DNA of 64,000 nt from the NCBI GenBank assembly GCA_007570785.1, contig ML664161.1, forward strand, positions 10,958,454 to 11,022,453. The letters run 5' to 3'. Made by a program: the position numbers and the translations under genes. This DNA comes from Antilocapra americana. Taxonomy: Eukaryota > Chordata > Mammalia > Artiodactyla > Antilocapridae. Below, piece after piece: positions 10,186 to 21,877 of the stretch (within the stretch, counting starts at the first letter, position 1; every line of letters begins with the position of its first letter). A model generated the notes under the pieces. That model searched no databases and was not told the DNA's origin. It saw only the letters and a program-made list of their open reading frames with translations.

Positions 10186-11205
10186 AATAATAGCCAGTGA
10201 AGCAACGGACAAACAATTAATCTCAAAAATATACAAGCAACTCCTGCAGCTCCGTTCTAGAAAAATAAACGACCCAATCAAAAAGTGGCCCAAAGAATTG
10301 AACAGACATTTCTCCAAAGAAGACATACAAATGGCTAACAAACACATGAAAAGATGCTCAACATCACTCATTATCAGAGAAATGCAAATCAAAACCACAA
10401 TGAGGTACCACTTTACACCAGTCAGAATGGCTGCCATCCAAAAATCTACAAGCAATAAATGCTGGAGAGGATGTGGAGAAAAGGGAACCCTCTTACGCTG
10501 TTGGTGGGAATGCAAACTAGTACAGCCACTATGGAAAACAGCGTGGAGATTCCTTAAAAAACTGCAAATAGACCTGCCATATGACCCAGCAATCCCACTG
10601 CTGGGCAAACACACCGAGGACACCAGAATTGAAAGAGACACGTGTACCCCAGTGTTCATCGCTGCATTGTTTACAATAGCCAGGACGTGGAAACAACCTA
10701 GATCCTGACGAATGGATAAGAAAGCTGTGGTACATATACACAATGAACTACTACTCAGCATTAAAAAAAATTCATTTGAATCAGTTCTACTCAGGTGGAC
10801 GGAACTGGAGCCTATTATCCAGAGTGAAGTAAGCCAGAAGGAAAAACAAAAATACAGTATACTAACGCATATATATATGGAATTTAGAAAGATGGTAATG
10901 AGAACCCTGCATGCGAGACAGCAAAGGGAACACAGATGTATAGAACAGACTCATGGACTCTGTGGAAGAGGGCAAGGGTGGGATGATATGGGAGAATGGC
11001 ATTGAAACATATTAATTATCATATGTGAAATCAATCGCCAGCCCAGGATTGATGCTCGGGGCTGGTACACCGAGATGTCCCAGGGGGAGGGAATCGGGAG
11101 GGAGAAGGGAGGGGGGTTCTGGAGGGGGAGCATATGTAAACTCATGGCGGTTTCATGTCATTGTATGGCAAAACCAACACAATAAAGTAAAGAAAATTAA
11201 AAAAG
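10186..11205 (+). mobile_element. Ruminant L1 LINE, 5'-truncated, sense
   Basis: About 1 kb of L1: the end of ORF2, the G-rich 3' UTR and an A-rich tail at 11180-11205. Codons 10298-10708 keep the '[18 protein letters not shown]' region, the cysteine-rich segment around '[18 protein letters not shown]', and '[10 protein letters not shown]'. A frameshift after about 10708 moves the remainder ('[18 protein letters not shown]') to another frame, so the end of ORF2 is broken. The UTR at 11078-11130 has repeated G runs. A short TATCTTT is present on both sides (about 10174 and 11213), consistent with an L1 target duplication. Confidence 0.93.
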
Positions 11206-11544
11206 AAAAAATTTATCTTTGCTCCGTAAGTGCGACGTGCCTCTATTATCCTGTTGTTCTCATCTCCTTCCAAGAGAGGCTTCTTGAATCTACTCACTGG
11301 CATTGTCTTTTGAATTCACATTCATTCCTTTGCCCACTTCCCTCTGGTTTCCACTCACTCCCATCATTCACTTGAAAGGGCTCCTCCCAGGCTCGTCACT
11401 AAACTCTTACTTGTCATTTGTACCATCTCAGTCCTTATTTTATTTGACCACTTTTCAGCATTTGATCATAATAATGATGCCCTTTTCCTTGAACCAGCTT
11501 TTCTGTTGTTTTCCTCTTGTCTTCATCTTATCCTTATTAGGTTT
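11206..11544 (+). mobile_element. L2 LINE fragment, sense
   Basis: The C/T-rich text 'ctactcactggcattgtctt', 'cactcactcccatcattcac' and 'cagtccttattttatttgaccacttttcagcatttgatca' matches the L2 RT region (coding strand 'tcagtcctcatcctacttgac...cagcatttgaca'). It is heavily decayed and has no usable frame. Confidence 0.6.
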
Positions 11545-12000
11545 CTATAAAACCTGCTGCTATAACAGGGCTATATAACAGGGCTGCTATAACAAAGCAC
11601 CATAAAATGTGTGACTTAAACAAAAAGAAATTTTTCTTTTAAAGTTCTGGAGGCTAGAGTTCCAAAATTAAGGATGGGAGGGCCATGCCCTCTCCAAGGG
11701 AGGATTCTTCCTTGCCTCTGCCTAACTTCTAGTCACTACTGGTGATCCTTGATGCTCCTTGGCTTGTAGAGGCATCAGTCCAGTTTCTGCCTCTGTTGTC
11801 ACATAATGTTCTATGTGTGTGCCCTCTTACATGGTTTTGTGTTATATTGAATCTAGGGTCCACTTTAGCTCAAAATTACCTCATCTTAATTTGATTACAT
11901 CTACAAACAACCTATTTCCAAATATGGTCATGTTCCTGGCTTCCCAGCGAAGGTGAATTTTGATGGAAAATTAACTCAGCACAAGATCCTCTCTTTCACC
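11545..12000 (-). mobile_element. MLT1-type MaLR LTR, antisense
   Basis: 'gctgctataacaaagcaccataaa', 'gttctggaggctagagttcc' and, further on, 'acatctacaaacaacctatttccaaatatggtca' are the reverse-complement text of MLT1-type ERVL-MaLR LTRs. The start shows a small local duplication of 'tataacagggct' at 11561-11590. It is an old, non-coding remnant. Confidence 0.8.
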
Positions 12001-12832
12001 TTTTTTCAAAGAACCTGCCCTTTAAAATCCCCCACTGTCCTATTCTGCACAGGTTTTGATCACAAATGCCTACAAGGAAGCAAACACAGAACAAAAATGA
12101 GTGCTGTGCTTCTGTTATAAGAACAACTAAAAATCGCCTGCATTGTGACTAGCAATTCACCCTTGATCTAAAGGCAAGTGGTATGGTGTGTGGTCAACTG
12201 AAGAAAGCATGTCCTGTTCTACAAGTGACAGGCTGTTCAGGCCTACCTGAGTGTTACTATTCAGAAATTCAGGGTTAGTGTTGTTAAGTTGATTTTGTTT
12301 TTTAAGAAAAAATAAACATCTTGATTTCCATATAAAATCACTTAGAAAATGATTCAAAAATAAATAAACAACAAAATGTACCAATACATGGGGAAGCACT
12401 ATGCAGACCAAATAAAAGTCATTTATGTGAATGGCCACAGGTCCAGTTTATAATCTGTTCTATACACATCTCTCTGATGATGTTGAGAGTTACTTAGGAT
12501 CAGTAGTAACTTGGTTTTTAGACTGCTGTCTTTCTAGTTGTGGAGATGTAGAAAGACCATCATAATGAACAGTGATACTTGTCTATTCACAAGAATATCA
12601 AACTTCATATGTCAGATATTGAATTCAATGTTTCCTATCACTAAACCTGCCTCTCTCTCACAGTCTCTTCCTTGAGGAATGTCAAAGTCATCTTAGATCT
12701 CACACTATCTCTTAGCATATTTAAGCATGTATTATACCCATCCAATATCTTTTAAATCTCTCAGATGAATCCCGTTCTCTCCAGCCATTTAAATACTGCT
12801 TGTTTTATGTCCTGTTCTAATAGCAGCTTTTA
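12001..12832. other. Unassigned sequence
   Basis: No gene or confident repeat seen. The 93-codon minus-strand frame at 12157-12438 shows no recognisable domain. Confidence 0.45.
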
Positions 12833-12945
12833 TATACAAAGCACTAATTCTCTTTTAAATAAACATGTCATCTCATTTAATCTTCACAGTCAGAGTGTGA
12901 TAGTGTCCTCGTTTAGGTTCTAAACTAGAGCATGAGGTAGGTCTT
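12833..12945 (-). mobile_element. MIR SINE remnant
   Basis: 'catctcatttaatcttcacag' followed by 'tcctcgtttaggttc' matches the antisense MIR core. Decayed and truncated. Confidence 0.6.
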
Positions 12946-13311
12946 AGGTAAGAAAAGCAGAAGTAGGGAAGGGAGGAAAGGCCAGTCTAAGATGAACTGC
13001 TATGACTGCTGCTATCGGCAACAGAAGGAATATTTGAGAAATGGCCAGGAGGCCCCCAAGAAACGGCCACCCAAATGGTGAGAGTTTGAGGCATTTACTA
13101 CAGCTGATTTCCCCCTTTGTTAGAAGTGGTCCTGGGCCATTTTTTGTGTTGATTGAGAGTTTCCTACAGCCCAGGGAGATAAACAGCCTACACCAGAGTT
13201 GATCTACCACCAGGGCAAAGTGAGTCTGAGCTCACATGAAACTATTAAGCACAGCTTCAGCTAAACCCAAGGTAAGCCAAGGGAGGTAACACAGAGCACC
13301 AAAGCATCTGC
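12946..13311. other. Unassigned sequence between two MIR remnants
   Basis: Nothing recognised. GC content is somewhat higher than the flanks. The 88-codon minus-strand frame here has no family match I know of. Confidence 0.4.
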
Positions 13312-13413
13312 TCCTGATGAAGAAAGTAAAACTTTGAGAGGTAACACAGATTGAAAAGCAACCAAACTAGGATTTATATTCAAATCTGACTCCAAAGCCT
13401 CTACTTTGAACTC
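13312..13413 (-). mobile_element. MIR SINE remnant
   Basis: 'cctgatgaagaaagtaaaac', 'tgagaggtaacacag' and 'tctgactccaaagcc' match the antisense MIR text ('gatgaggaaactgaggc...tctgactccagagcc'). Confidence 0.65.
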
Positions 13414-13428
13414 CTGTGTGTAAGAAGT

Positions 13429-13641
13429 GGGGCTTCCCTGGTGGTTCAGATGGTAAAGAATCTACCAATAATGCAGGAGACCCAGGTTCAGTCCCTGGGT
13501 CGGGAAGATCCCCTGGAGGAGGGAACGGCTACCCACGCCAGTGTTCTTGCTTGGAGAATTCCATGGACAATAGAGCCTGGAGGGCTGCAGTCCATGGGGT
13601 CATAAAGTGTTGGATACAACTGAATGACTAACACTAACTAA
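13429..13641 (+). mobile_element. Bov-tA SINE with target-site duplication
   Basis: A full-length copy: head 'ggcttccctggtggttcag', B-box region 'ggttcagtccctgggtcggg', core 'ccagtgttcttgcttggag', tail 'gttggatacaactgaatgac'. It is flanked by TGTAAGAAGT at 13419-13428 and TGTAAGACGT at 13642-13651, a 10-bp duplication with one mismatch. Confidence 0.94.
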
Positions 13642-13982
13642 TGTAAGACGTTTCAGGCAACCTTAAAATTAGAAGACACAGTCCCCAAAACTGGCTGCAA
13701 TTTTTATACCAACTGCAAGTTTGGCAGTGTGGGGTAGGATGGGGAGAATGGTGTCCCAAAGTCATCATTGGTTTCAATAATTCACTGAAATGACTCATAA
13801 AACTTACTGTCTAGGAGGGTTCTAAATGTAAGCTTCCTTGGTCTGCTCCCCATGGAGTCAAGATGCATTATTTTCCCAGCATTAACTTGTGGCAGTACTC
13901 ATGGACCATTGCCACCAAGAAGGCTTACCCAAGCATCAGAATTCATCATTTTTATTGGTGTTCCATAACATAAAAGATAGAC

Positions 13983-14090
13983 TTTTTTTTTGGCCATGCC
14001 TTGCTGCATGTGGGATCTTAGTTCCCCAAACAGAGATTAAACCCTTTCAGCCTGTGGTGGAAGTACACACTGGACTGTTGGAATTCCCTA
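13983..14090 (-). mobile_element. CHR-type SINE fragment, antisense
   Basis: 'gtgggatcttagttccccaa' and 'gagattaaaccctttcagcc' down to 'ggaattccct' match the first half of a CHR-type SINE in reverse complement, preceded by a T run. Confidence 0.75.
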
Positions 14091-14394
14091 CATAGTATTG
14101 ATTTATTCCCCATGTCATTGATCTCAGCCTCCAGTTTGACTGATACCACATGACCAAACCACATGACTGGTCTCTCTGTCATAACTAATCTTGACCTTAA
14201 GATGATAAAATATGACTGGCCTTATTCTAAAATCTGGTATGTCCATCCCCCACTCTGAACAAAGATAATCCTACCACTTCTGATGTGTATTATCACCAAG
14301 AAGCTCAGGGCAAAAACCAGACTGCTTTTGGCCATGCCAAATTCTTGACTATATACTATGAAATATGATTCATGATTCAGAATAAATCATGGCC
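14091..14394. other. Unassigned sequence
   Basis: No gene or repeat that I can identify. Confidence 0.45.
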
Positions 14395-15250
14395 AACGAC
14401 ATATAGGTCTGGTTTTGTCTTTCCTTCCTTGAATAGCTTCAGTGGCTCTCATCACCTTCTGAGTAAGATTCATTCTCTTTAGAATGGCATTATGTACATG
14501 GAGGTATGACCTCTGTCTACCTTTGCAACCTCATACTATGCACTCTTTTCTTTGTACCCTATATCCCTTCAAAACCACTGGAACTTACCCTGATGACTAT
14601 GTCCTGTTCTTAGCAGCAGCCTGACTAGTGAAAATGTATAATAGCACATAGACACACTACAAAAACAAGAAAGTTACTTTTTTTTCTGAGTAGTGCAAAT
14701 AGATTAAGACAAGGTCCTGTGACCTGTGTGTGTGTGTTTTTAGGAGGGGTTCCTTGATGATATTTCAATTGAAGAAGAGAGAAGATATGAGAGAATAGGA
14801 TAGAAGGATATACTCTAGTTTAGCAGGGAAGTGGCAGAAGTAGGGTTAAGGTTCCATTTCTCTTCCACCATTTGGAGCAGAAACAAAATGTTCAGACTTT
14901 GATCAACCTCTCCTACTTGTAACCCTTTCTTGCCTCAGAACTTCTGAAGATGCAATAGCATCTCCTCTCAAAACATATGCACAAATGTACACACAGCTGT
15001 GCTTCAAGACTCCACCCAAAATGTCTTCCCTCACCATCATCCATGCCTTCTTTCCTCTTTAGATGTATCACTCCTCTTTCTCTTTATTGCACAATACTAT
15101 TTGAACATTTATCAAACTAAATTATGACTGTTTGTTTGTATGTTCTTCCTGTATGAGCTTTATAAGAAAAAAGACCATACTTTTTATCCCTATACCTTTA
15201 TCATCTAGCACAGGGCCCAGTAACAATGGGATAAAAATGTACAGACTACA
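14395..15250 (+). mobile_element. Decayed L2 LINE, sense, possibly in two pieces
   Basis: The 14420-14640 part reads like L2 ORF2 3' text ('agcttcagtggctctcatc', 'gaatggcattatgtacatgg', 'acctttgcaacctcatac'). The 15000-15250 part has the L2 3' end ('agcacagggcccagtaac'). The 14640-14990 segment between them is not clearly L2 and may be an insertion or more divergent sequence. Confidence 0.55.
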
Positions 15251-15257
15251 TGAGCAA

Positions 15258-15325
15258 ATAGAGAGGGACGAAAGAGAGAATAGCAGGAAAGAAGAGAGGG
15301 AAGAAAAGAGGAAGAGAGGGAGTAC
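15258..15325. repeat. Purine-rich (GA) low-complexity tract
   Basis: Almost pure A/G for about 65 bases (repeats of AGAGAGGG, GGAAAGAAGAG). Such polypurine tracts can adopt triplex structures; no other function is evident. Confidence 0.8.
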
Positions 15326-15807
15326 TGAGAAATCATTTGGTTTGCAGATAAGCAGAGGAGGAGTTAATGTCAAGTTTAATAGAATACTATCCCTTGAAAC
15401 CCCCAATCCTCAGCCCCCAAGCAGCAACACTGCTTCTGATGGCAGAGTTTAGTTAGCTCAAGGATAACACAAGGCATAAGCTGAATGACATTAAACTGCT
15501 CATGGGTTCATGCCCAAACCAATTCCCTCTGCAGGGAGGTAACATTTCTATAGTCTTCTATGGTACTTTGAGAATCTCTCCAGGCTACAGTGGCAACAGA
15601 TTTAGTAGACATGAGGGAACTCGCAGCACATCACATGAACTGAACTGGAAAATGTCCTGGCCAATTAACAGCAAATGTCTGTGGCAATTAACAAACAGCC
15701 TGGGAACAAAGACTATCTACATTGTTATAGTCAGTCCTGGAATGTTTATTGTCTCTTCTTGTCTTTGGTTTTATAGTTTCAACATTTGAAAGATGTATAT
15801 TCCACTC
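15326..15807. other. Unassigned sequence
   Basis: No gene or identifiable repeat. Short frames on both strands run through the purine tract and are artefacts of its composition. Confidence 0.45.
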
Positions 15808-15935
15808 TTTCACTAGTTTGTAAGCTCCCTCGAGGACCTAAACCCATCTAATACATCTTTTTATTCACACAACACCTAGCACAGTGTTTGACTCAAAGTA
15901 GGATGCCATAAATATTTTTGAAATAAACAAAAAAT
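15808..15935 (+). mobile_element. L2 LINE 3' end, sense
   Basis: 'gtttgtaagctccctcgagg', 'cacctagcacagtgtttg' and 'ccataaatatttttgaaa' match the terminal L2 text ('ctgtaagctcc...cctagcacagtgcctgg...caataaatatttgttgaa'). Confidence 0.8.
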
Positions 15936-16789
15936 TCTACCCCGTACTTGAAGCTATAGTTTGTCTCTTGCTACTAGGTGTCCACAGCACAGCATGAGCA
16001 TATAAATTAGTGTGGCTTAAACATTTCTCCACACTTTTTAGTTGCCTTAATCAAAATCAAAACAAAGTTAGATCTCTATGAGGAAGGAAATTTAGAGGTT
16101 ATTTAGTTCAAATCTCTCCTTTCAGATGAGAAACCTCTTATATTTTCTCCTCTGACATAATGGAGCTAAACTATGGCCACACTATAATCAGAAGCCCATC
16201 TCCAGACCCTCAGTCTAGTGTTCTTTTTTTTTTTTTAAACAGCAATCTTTATCTCACTACTTCTTTTTAGTAATCAAGACAACAGGGAATTTTTATAACA
16301 ATGCTTAAGAAAACAGAAATCACTTGGGTCCATTTTAGCAATTTTCTCACTAACATATGACTAACTTTGAATCTTTGTTAGTTTGCACTCAAGATCCTCT
16401 TTTAATGGTTTATCATTAGGCTTCCCCTCATTTCTCTGAAAGAATAGAGAACAGCAGCCAAGATCACTTTTTCCTTCTGATTCCTCCTGATCTATTTCTG
16501 ATTACTTCAAATCTACAAATTTATTTCCTCTCAGTTAACCTTGGAGAAAGAAGTGTTCCTTCTCTTTTTCAAGGCTAAACTTACCATCCTGCTACTTGAT
16601 CTAATTCTTGTCAATATCCAAGATATTTGTTCTATAGTCTAGCCTCACTCTCTCTTGGAATCTAGACCTCCCTCTGGCTCCTGACACCACAGAAAGGCTG
16701 AAGTTTTGTCCATGTTAAAGCTTCCTGATCCCACCTACTTGAATAACTACTGTAAATCCTACTCTCACTTTCTCCTTCAACTATTTTGA
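15936..16789. other. Mostly unassigned; one MIR-like remnant and a T run
   Basis: 16085-16215 resembles a minus-strand MIR-family SINE ('gaggttatttagttcaaatc', 'cagatgagaaacctc', 'agtctagtgttctttt'), and a T run follows at 16224-16238. The rest is unrecognised. Confidence 0.45.
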
Positions 16790-18260
16790 AAGGATGCTCT
16801 CAATCTCACTTTGTTAACTTCATTCACGTTTCATCTCACTACAATCTGTCCTCCACCCTCCTCACCCCAGAATACCACTAAAATGGTTGTGTCCAAGACC
16901 TGATAATCTGCTTTCTAATAATCAAACACAGGGGAAATTTCCAGTCTTAGTTTACTGCCTCATTTTCTTCTTCTCGAAACATCTCCCTATTCTTTCAGTA
17001 CCCATGACCCTGCATTCATTTGATCCCCTGAACTGTTTTTGATGGTGATTACTTTTTTCCCCTAATCTTAAAATGTCACTTTTCCACAACAAATATAACC
17101 ATGATTTCAACTACAAATATATACTGATGGCCACCATGTCTGTATTTCCATCTCAAACAGTTTGGATATTCAAATATAGGTTCATATGCCTATTTAATGG
17201 GTTTCATGTTCATGCATGATAAGCACCACGAAAACTCAGTTCATCTTTGATGCTATCCTGCACTTACACATAGTGTAGAACTCCACCAAAATGTGATATG
17301 TGGGATCCCAACATCGTGTTGGCTAAAATTCAAGGTCACATTATTGTAAGGTTAATTTAAAAGTCATGTTATAAAATTGTAACAGGTACAAAGGAAAAGT
17401 CAGTGAAACATATATTGAATACAGATGGCCATACACCGACTGAAGAAGGCTCAAATAATTAAAGGAACTCTTCCTTGCTTCATATTCCTCCTTCCTGTTT
17501 TGTTTCCTCATGTTCCTCTTTCCCTGGGGCCAGGAGGAGGATTGGAACCAATCATAAATCCCATTATATCCAAATTCATATTATGGAGCAATTTTGCTGA
17601 ATTTTCTATCTGACCTAGTAGCATCACCATCAACTTAAATGGTTCACTTAGAATAAAAATTTGGGGCCAATTCTTGTGCCCCCTTTTTACTACTCTCTGC
17701 ATCCAATTAATTAGCAATTCTTGAAATGTGTAATTCTTTAGAAGTCCTTGAATTTGCATACTGTTTCTGTGTTCACTAATCCATACCATAATCCTTTTCT
17801 GGGCTACCCAAACAGCCTCCTATCAGGTTACTCTGCCTCCAGATTTGTCCCTCTCAAACCTCAGAACTGAAATTCTAGAGAAAATATGAAGTGCTAAGGC
17901 CCTCTCCCTGATATATATATCTCACAATCCCATTTAGGATTTCAAAACAAGACATATCCAGATTTTTTACACCTCAGGAGTTTGTAATTTCTCTGCCTAG
18001 AATCCTGTTATTACCTCATTGTTCTAAGACTCACCTCTAATTTAATCTATGAAGTTATCCCTGTCCTTCCTCTTCCCAAGGAATACAACTGACCACACCC
18101 TATTTTGGGCATCCACTTTTTATATGCAGGCACTTATTAAAATATTTATAACATTTCATTATACTCAGTCAGTTACTTTTTTCTTTTATCCATTAAAATT
18201 GCAAATTTATTGAGGAATGGGGCTAGATATGGTTCAGCACTGGGTATAGTTGGTGGATAT
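16790..18260 (+). mobile_element. Long decayed L2 LINE, sense, with an internal insert
   Basis: Successive blocks follow the order of L2 ORF2: 'atctcactacaatctgtcctcc' and 'ggttgtgtccaagacctgat' (16840-16910), 'atactgatggccaccatg' near 17120 (the L2 RT 'YADD' region, text otherwise 'atgctgatgactcc'), 'aatccataccataatccttttctgggctac' and 'aacagcctcctatcaggttactctgcctcc' (17780-17840), then 'tctctgcctagaatcctg' and the 3' end 'gaatggggctagatatggttcagcactgg' (18215-18245). About 310 bases at 17290-17605 do not fit L2. No frame is open. Confidence 0.65.
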
Positions 18261-19489
18261 AGATTATAATTATTTTTTAGACTAAATATTTTTTATGCAT
18301 TGTATAATATACCTCAAATTTAAAAAAAATCAAAAGGAAAATAAAAGAGATCACTAAGGTCATCTGAAAGGCAGAAGTCAAATTAAAAACAAACAGTAGA
18401 CAGGAAAGGGGAAATATGATGAACAGTCCTCAATAAGGAAAGGAGTCTGTGTTTGCTATCACTGTCCAAATTGTGACACTCTCTTTTGAAGAGAATATTT
18501 TGCATATTTTCTATTGTTTTCCCATCTAACAAGCAAGAGGAAGCTACCATTGGCTGAAATCATACACAAACACTGATCATTCTAAGTCAGCATACAGAAA
18601 AGAAACCAGTAAACAAATGAAGCATGATATAAAAGGGTAAATTTCCCCTCAAAATAAATTTATAAAACCCTCCAAAATTACTTCAGGTGATTATTATATA
18701 TTAATGACCTTATTCATACTTTTATTCTTTCTATAGTTTTTATCCCAGAACTGTTAGGGAACAGAATTCTGACTTTACCCTTTTGCTATAATTTAAATCA
18801 TAAATTAGCATAGATAATAAATATACAGATATTATTATTTTCATACCTTGCAAATATCTATTTGAAGAAGTGGGAAATTTTTATGGGAGCTAAGTGTGCT
18901 AATGAAAATTAGGTAAATGGTGGTAGCTTGAAATTTTCTCTATAGAAAGGGCTTGTGAGCTGTAATTTGGCTGGAATCAGAGACTCAGAGACTCATCAAA
19001 GAGATTTGTTGGCCACACATGCTTTCTGTTTTATTGGCGTGTATGTTTGTTTTGGGGAAAGCTGAAGGAGAGGAGTGTGGATGATAAAAACTGTGAACAG
19101 GATAAATCTTCTCAAGCCATCCATGTGTGCCAACACTAAACACCACATGTACATGGGTTGTTGAGATTTTGGTTTTCACTTTATGAACATACCCAAAATC
19201 ACAAAGCAAGAGATATAGGATTAAAATGTCCAAAAATAAATGAGTGATCATCGTTTTCATGATTTCTGAACTTAAAAAATAAAAAACATATAAAGCAACC
19301 ATGGTAGAAATTAGTGTAAATTTTTTTCATGCTATATTTAAAGGCATAGAAAAATTAGTAAAAGAGCCTGAGAGCCTGCCTCTACCTCCCTCTCTGTTTG
19401 ATGATTGAGCAATATCTCTCAATCCATATCACTTGATTTGAGTGAAGGATGCATTGGCTGAGGAAACATTTTGAAATTATGGGATACAA
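18261..19489. other. Unassigned AT-rich sequence
   Basis: No gene or confident repeat. The 105-codon minus frame at 18985-19302 is hydrophobic at its start but shows no known domain. Confidence 0.45.
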
Positions 19490-19940
19490 TATGGTTTTTC
19501 CAGTAGTCATGTATGGATGTGAGAGTTGGATAGTGATGAAAGCTGAGCACCGAATAACTGATGCTTTTAAACTATGGTGTTGGAGAAGACTCTTGAGAGT
19601 CCCTTGGACTGCAAGGAGATCCAACAAGTCCATCCTAAAGGAGATCAGTCCTGGGTGTTCATTGGAAGGACTGATGTTGAAGCTGAAATTCCAATACTCT
19701 GGCCACCACATGCGAAGATTTGACTCATTGGAAAAGCCCCTGATGCTGGGTAGGGTTGGGGGCAGGCGGAGAAGGGGACGACAGAGGATGAGATGGCTGG
19801 ATGGCATCACCGACTCAATGGACATGGGTTTGGGTGGACTCCGGGAGTTGGTGATGGACAGGGAAGCCTGGCGAGCTGCAATTCATGGGGCCACAAAGAG
19901 TCAGACACGACTGAGCGACTGAACTGAACTGAACTGAATG
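19490..19940 (+). mobile_element. BovB LINE 3' end, sense
   Basis: 450 bp of the ORF2 C-terminus and tail. The frame at 19449-19922 is open across the whole fragment and shows '[15 protein letters not shown]', '[20 protein letters not shown]' and '[20 protein letters not shown]'. The tail carries GAACTGAACTGAACTGAA. It is 5'-truncated well after the RT domain, so no enzyme could be made from it. The intact frame suggests a fairly recent insertion. Confidence 0.95.
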
Positions 19941-21334
19941 TCCTAAAGTCCACTGAAGGCACAAGAAAATAAGATCTCTCACTTGCCTTGGCTTTTATTT
20001 TCACAGAATTTGAAGTGTGTGTCATCAGAAAACCACACATTTCCCCTAAACAATAATTTTTATCCCCTAAACTCTTTTTCATTGCAGGGTATCATAATGT
20101 GACAGTAAGTGTCTCCAAGTACTAGTGGAACCAAATTACACTCTTGAGACTCTGCGTGCTCTGCCTGTTGATGGCAATGTCCCTGTTCTGTCATCCCTCC
20201 TCATCAGCTGTCCTGCTAAAGTGTGCAGTGAGTAATGATTACAGGGTGATATTTAATGAAACCTCTACCCATGATTCTGAGCCAAATGTGACCCTTACTA
20301 TTCTCCTACTATTAAGAATAATTGCCCATTCCCCATGCAATTGCAGGAGCCAGAGACCTCAAGTTGCCAAAATATGCCAGTAAACTATTCAACTTTTTAA
20401 AGTTTCTCAACATATAAAGTGCTAATATTGATATAGAAATGCATAGGAAGAGGTCTGACTCTTGAGAAAATTAAATATAAATAACTTTGCTTCCACTAAT
20501 TTGGATGAGAGTTGCAACACCCTTTAAAACTAGCTTTTATATATGGCATGAAATGAAGATGCCAAAGATTAATGTTGTCAATTTCAATGGCCAGCATGTA
20601 TCCAAAAGACAAATATATAAATCTAAAGCAAATAGAAATGCATTGCTTAATTTCTGCTTATCATTCATTATACAATTGCCAGGAAGTTAGCTGTTACATT
20701 TTACAAATCCATCACATCTTAAATTCAACTTGGAAAAGTTCCTTCTTCCATTACTGTATTGGACTTTTATGGACCTTTGATGTCTGTCATGGTAATCAGT
20801 GCTGGAAGATCTACTGAGAGAAAGATGAATGGATTCTACACTATTCTCTAGTTTTTCTCTGTGCCTCAAAACTGAGTGTGGGCTTTTATTAATATAAGGT
20901 AAGACACTGTACTTACAATGACCATAATTCTAGCAAAGAAAAAACAAATTTAGGGTTTATAGTCACCTGTTCCTTGATAAAGACAAAGTAGTAAGCAACT
21001 TGTAATTTTTCATGATGCCCAAAGCCTGATGTTCTTAACTTTGGAAAAATGCTTTAATATCACTTTGGAAAACAAAGATGATTTGTAGTAAATGAATTTT
21101 CTGGTGTTCATAAGCTTCACATATACTCTCATATGTTTTTTCAATACATATAATCATACAGGTAGTAATCGCAGCACGTATAAGGAATAGAAGTACAATG
21201 GAGCAAATGATTAATTTGCAAAAGGGAAAGGAATAAATTAGGATGTGAACATGGTCCAAAGGCATCATAGTGGAGATGACTGTCTTGAAAAGTAACAGGT
21301 GTTTGCTATGTATGTATATGATGGTCTGAAGGTA
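19941..21334. other. Repeat-poor sequence; one possible coding exon
   Basis: No recognised repeat. A leader-like open frame lies at 20144-20383 (see the finding there). Other frames of 60-106 codons have no recognisable content. Confidence 0.45.
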
Positions 21335-21860
21335 CATCCCCCGATTCTCTGACACTCCTCATATCTTTCCTCATGAACATGGTTTGTCCTTAGTGACTCA
21401 CATCTAATAAACAGAATACAATAGAAATTACACTGTACAACTACTTCAAGACTGGTCCTAAAAGATGATGTAGCTTCTACTTGACTCTCTTGTTCATTTG
21501 ATACAGGTATAGTTGAAGGCCCAAGATACCACGTAAGAAGTCTGACTCTCCTGAAGCTACCATTCTGGAGAGATCAATTCAAAAGGCCACATGGAGAAAT
21601 GCCCAAGAAGCCAACTGTTCCAGACCCCTGCCACTTGGCTCCTTTGAGCCCAGGAACCAGACATGTGAGTTAACAAGTCTCCGACAATTCTAGTTCCAGC
21701 CATCATCTGTTTGCATCCATAGGACAGACCTCACCGAGAAAGCGCCAACTAGCTAAGCACCACCACCTCTCAGGACCACTACAAGTGTCGGCATGATTAC
21801 CCAGCAGTAGATAGCTAGAATGGTAGACAATGGGAACAACCTGTGAAAAACTCTGGAGGC
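21335..21860 (+). mobile_element. Decayed MaLR/ERVL-type LTR
   Basis: 'gatgatgtagcttctacttgactctctt', 'aaaaggccacatggagaaatg', 'agccaactgttccagac', 'gacagacctcaccgag' and 'caccacctctcaggacc' follow, in order, an old mammalian LTR text similar to that at 2.95-4.1 kb. Strongly diverged; limits approximate. Confidence 0.5.
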
Positions 21861-21877
21861 TTAAATCATCTGGGATT

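Noticed and set aside
12833..13413. A single MIR split by a ~370-bp insertion
   Set aside because: The two pieces overlap in MIR consensus text (both contain the 'gatgaggaaactg' region), so they look like two separate MIR remnants rather than one interrupted copy.
19490..19922. A host gene in the open 157-codon frame
   Set aside because: Every recognisable segment of it ([26 protein letters not shown]) is the BovB ORF2 C-terminus; the frame is open only because the insertion is fairly young.
20144..20383. Homology of the leader-like frame to the secretoglobin/lipophilin family
   Set aside because: Only the hydrophobic leader looks similar. The following residues do not, and hydrophobic leaders resemble one another by composition.
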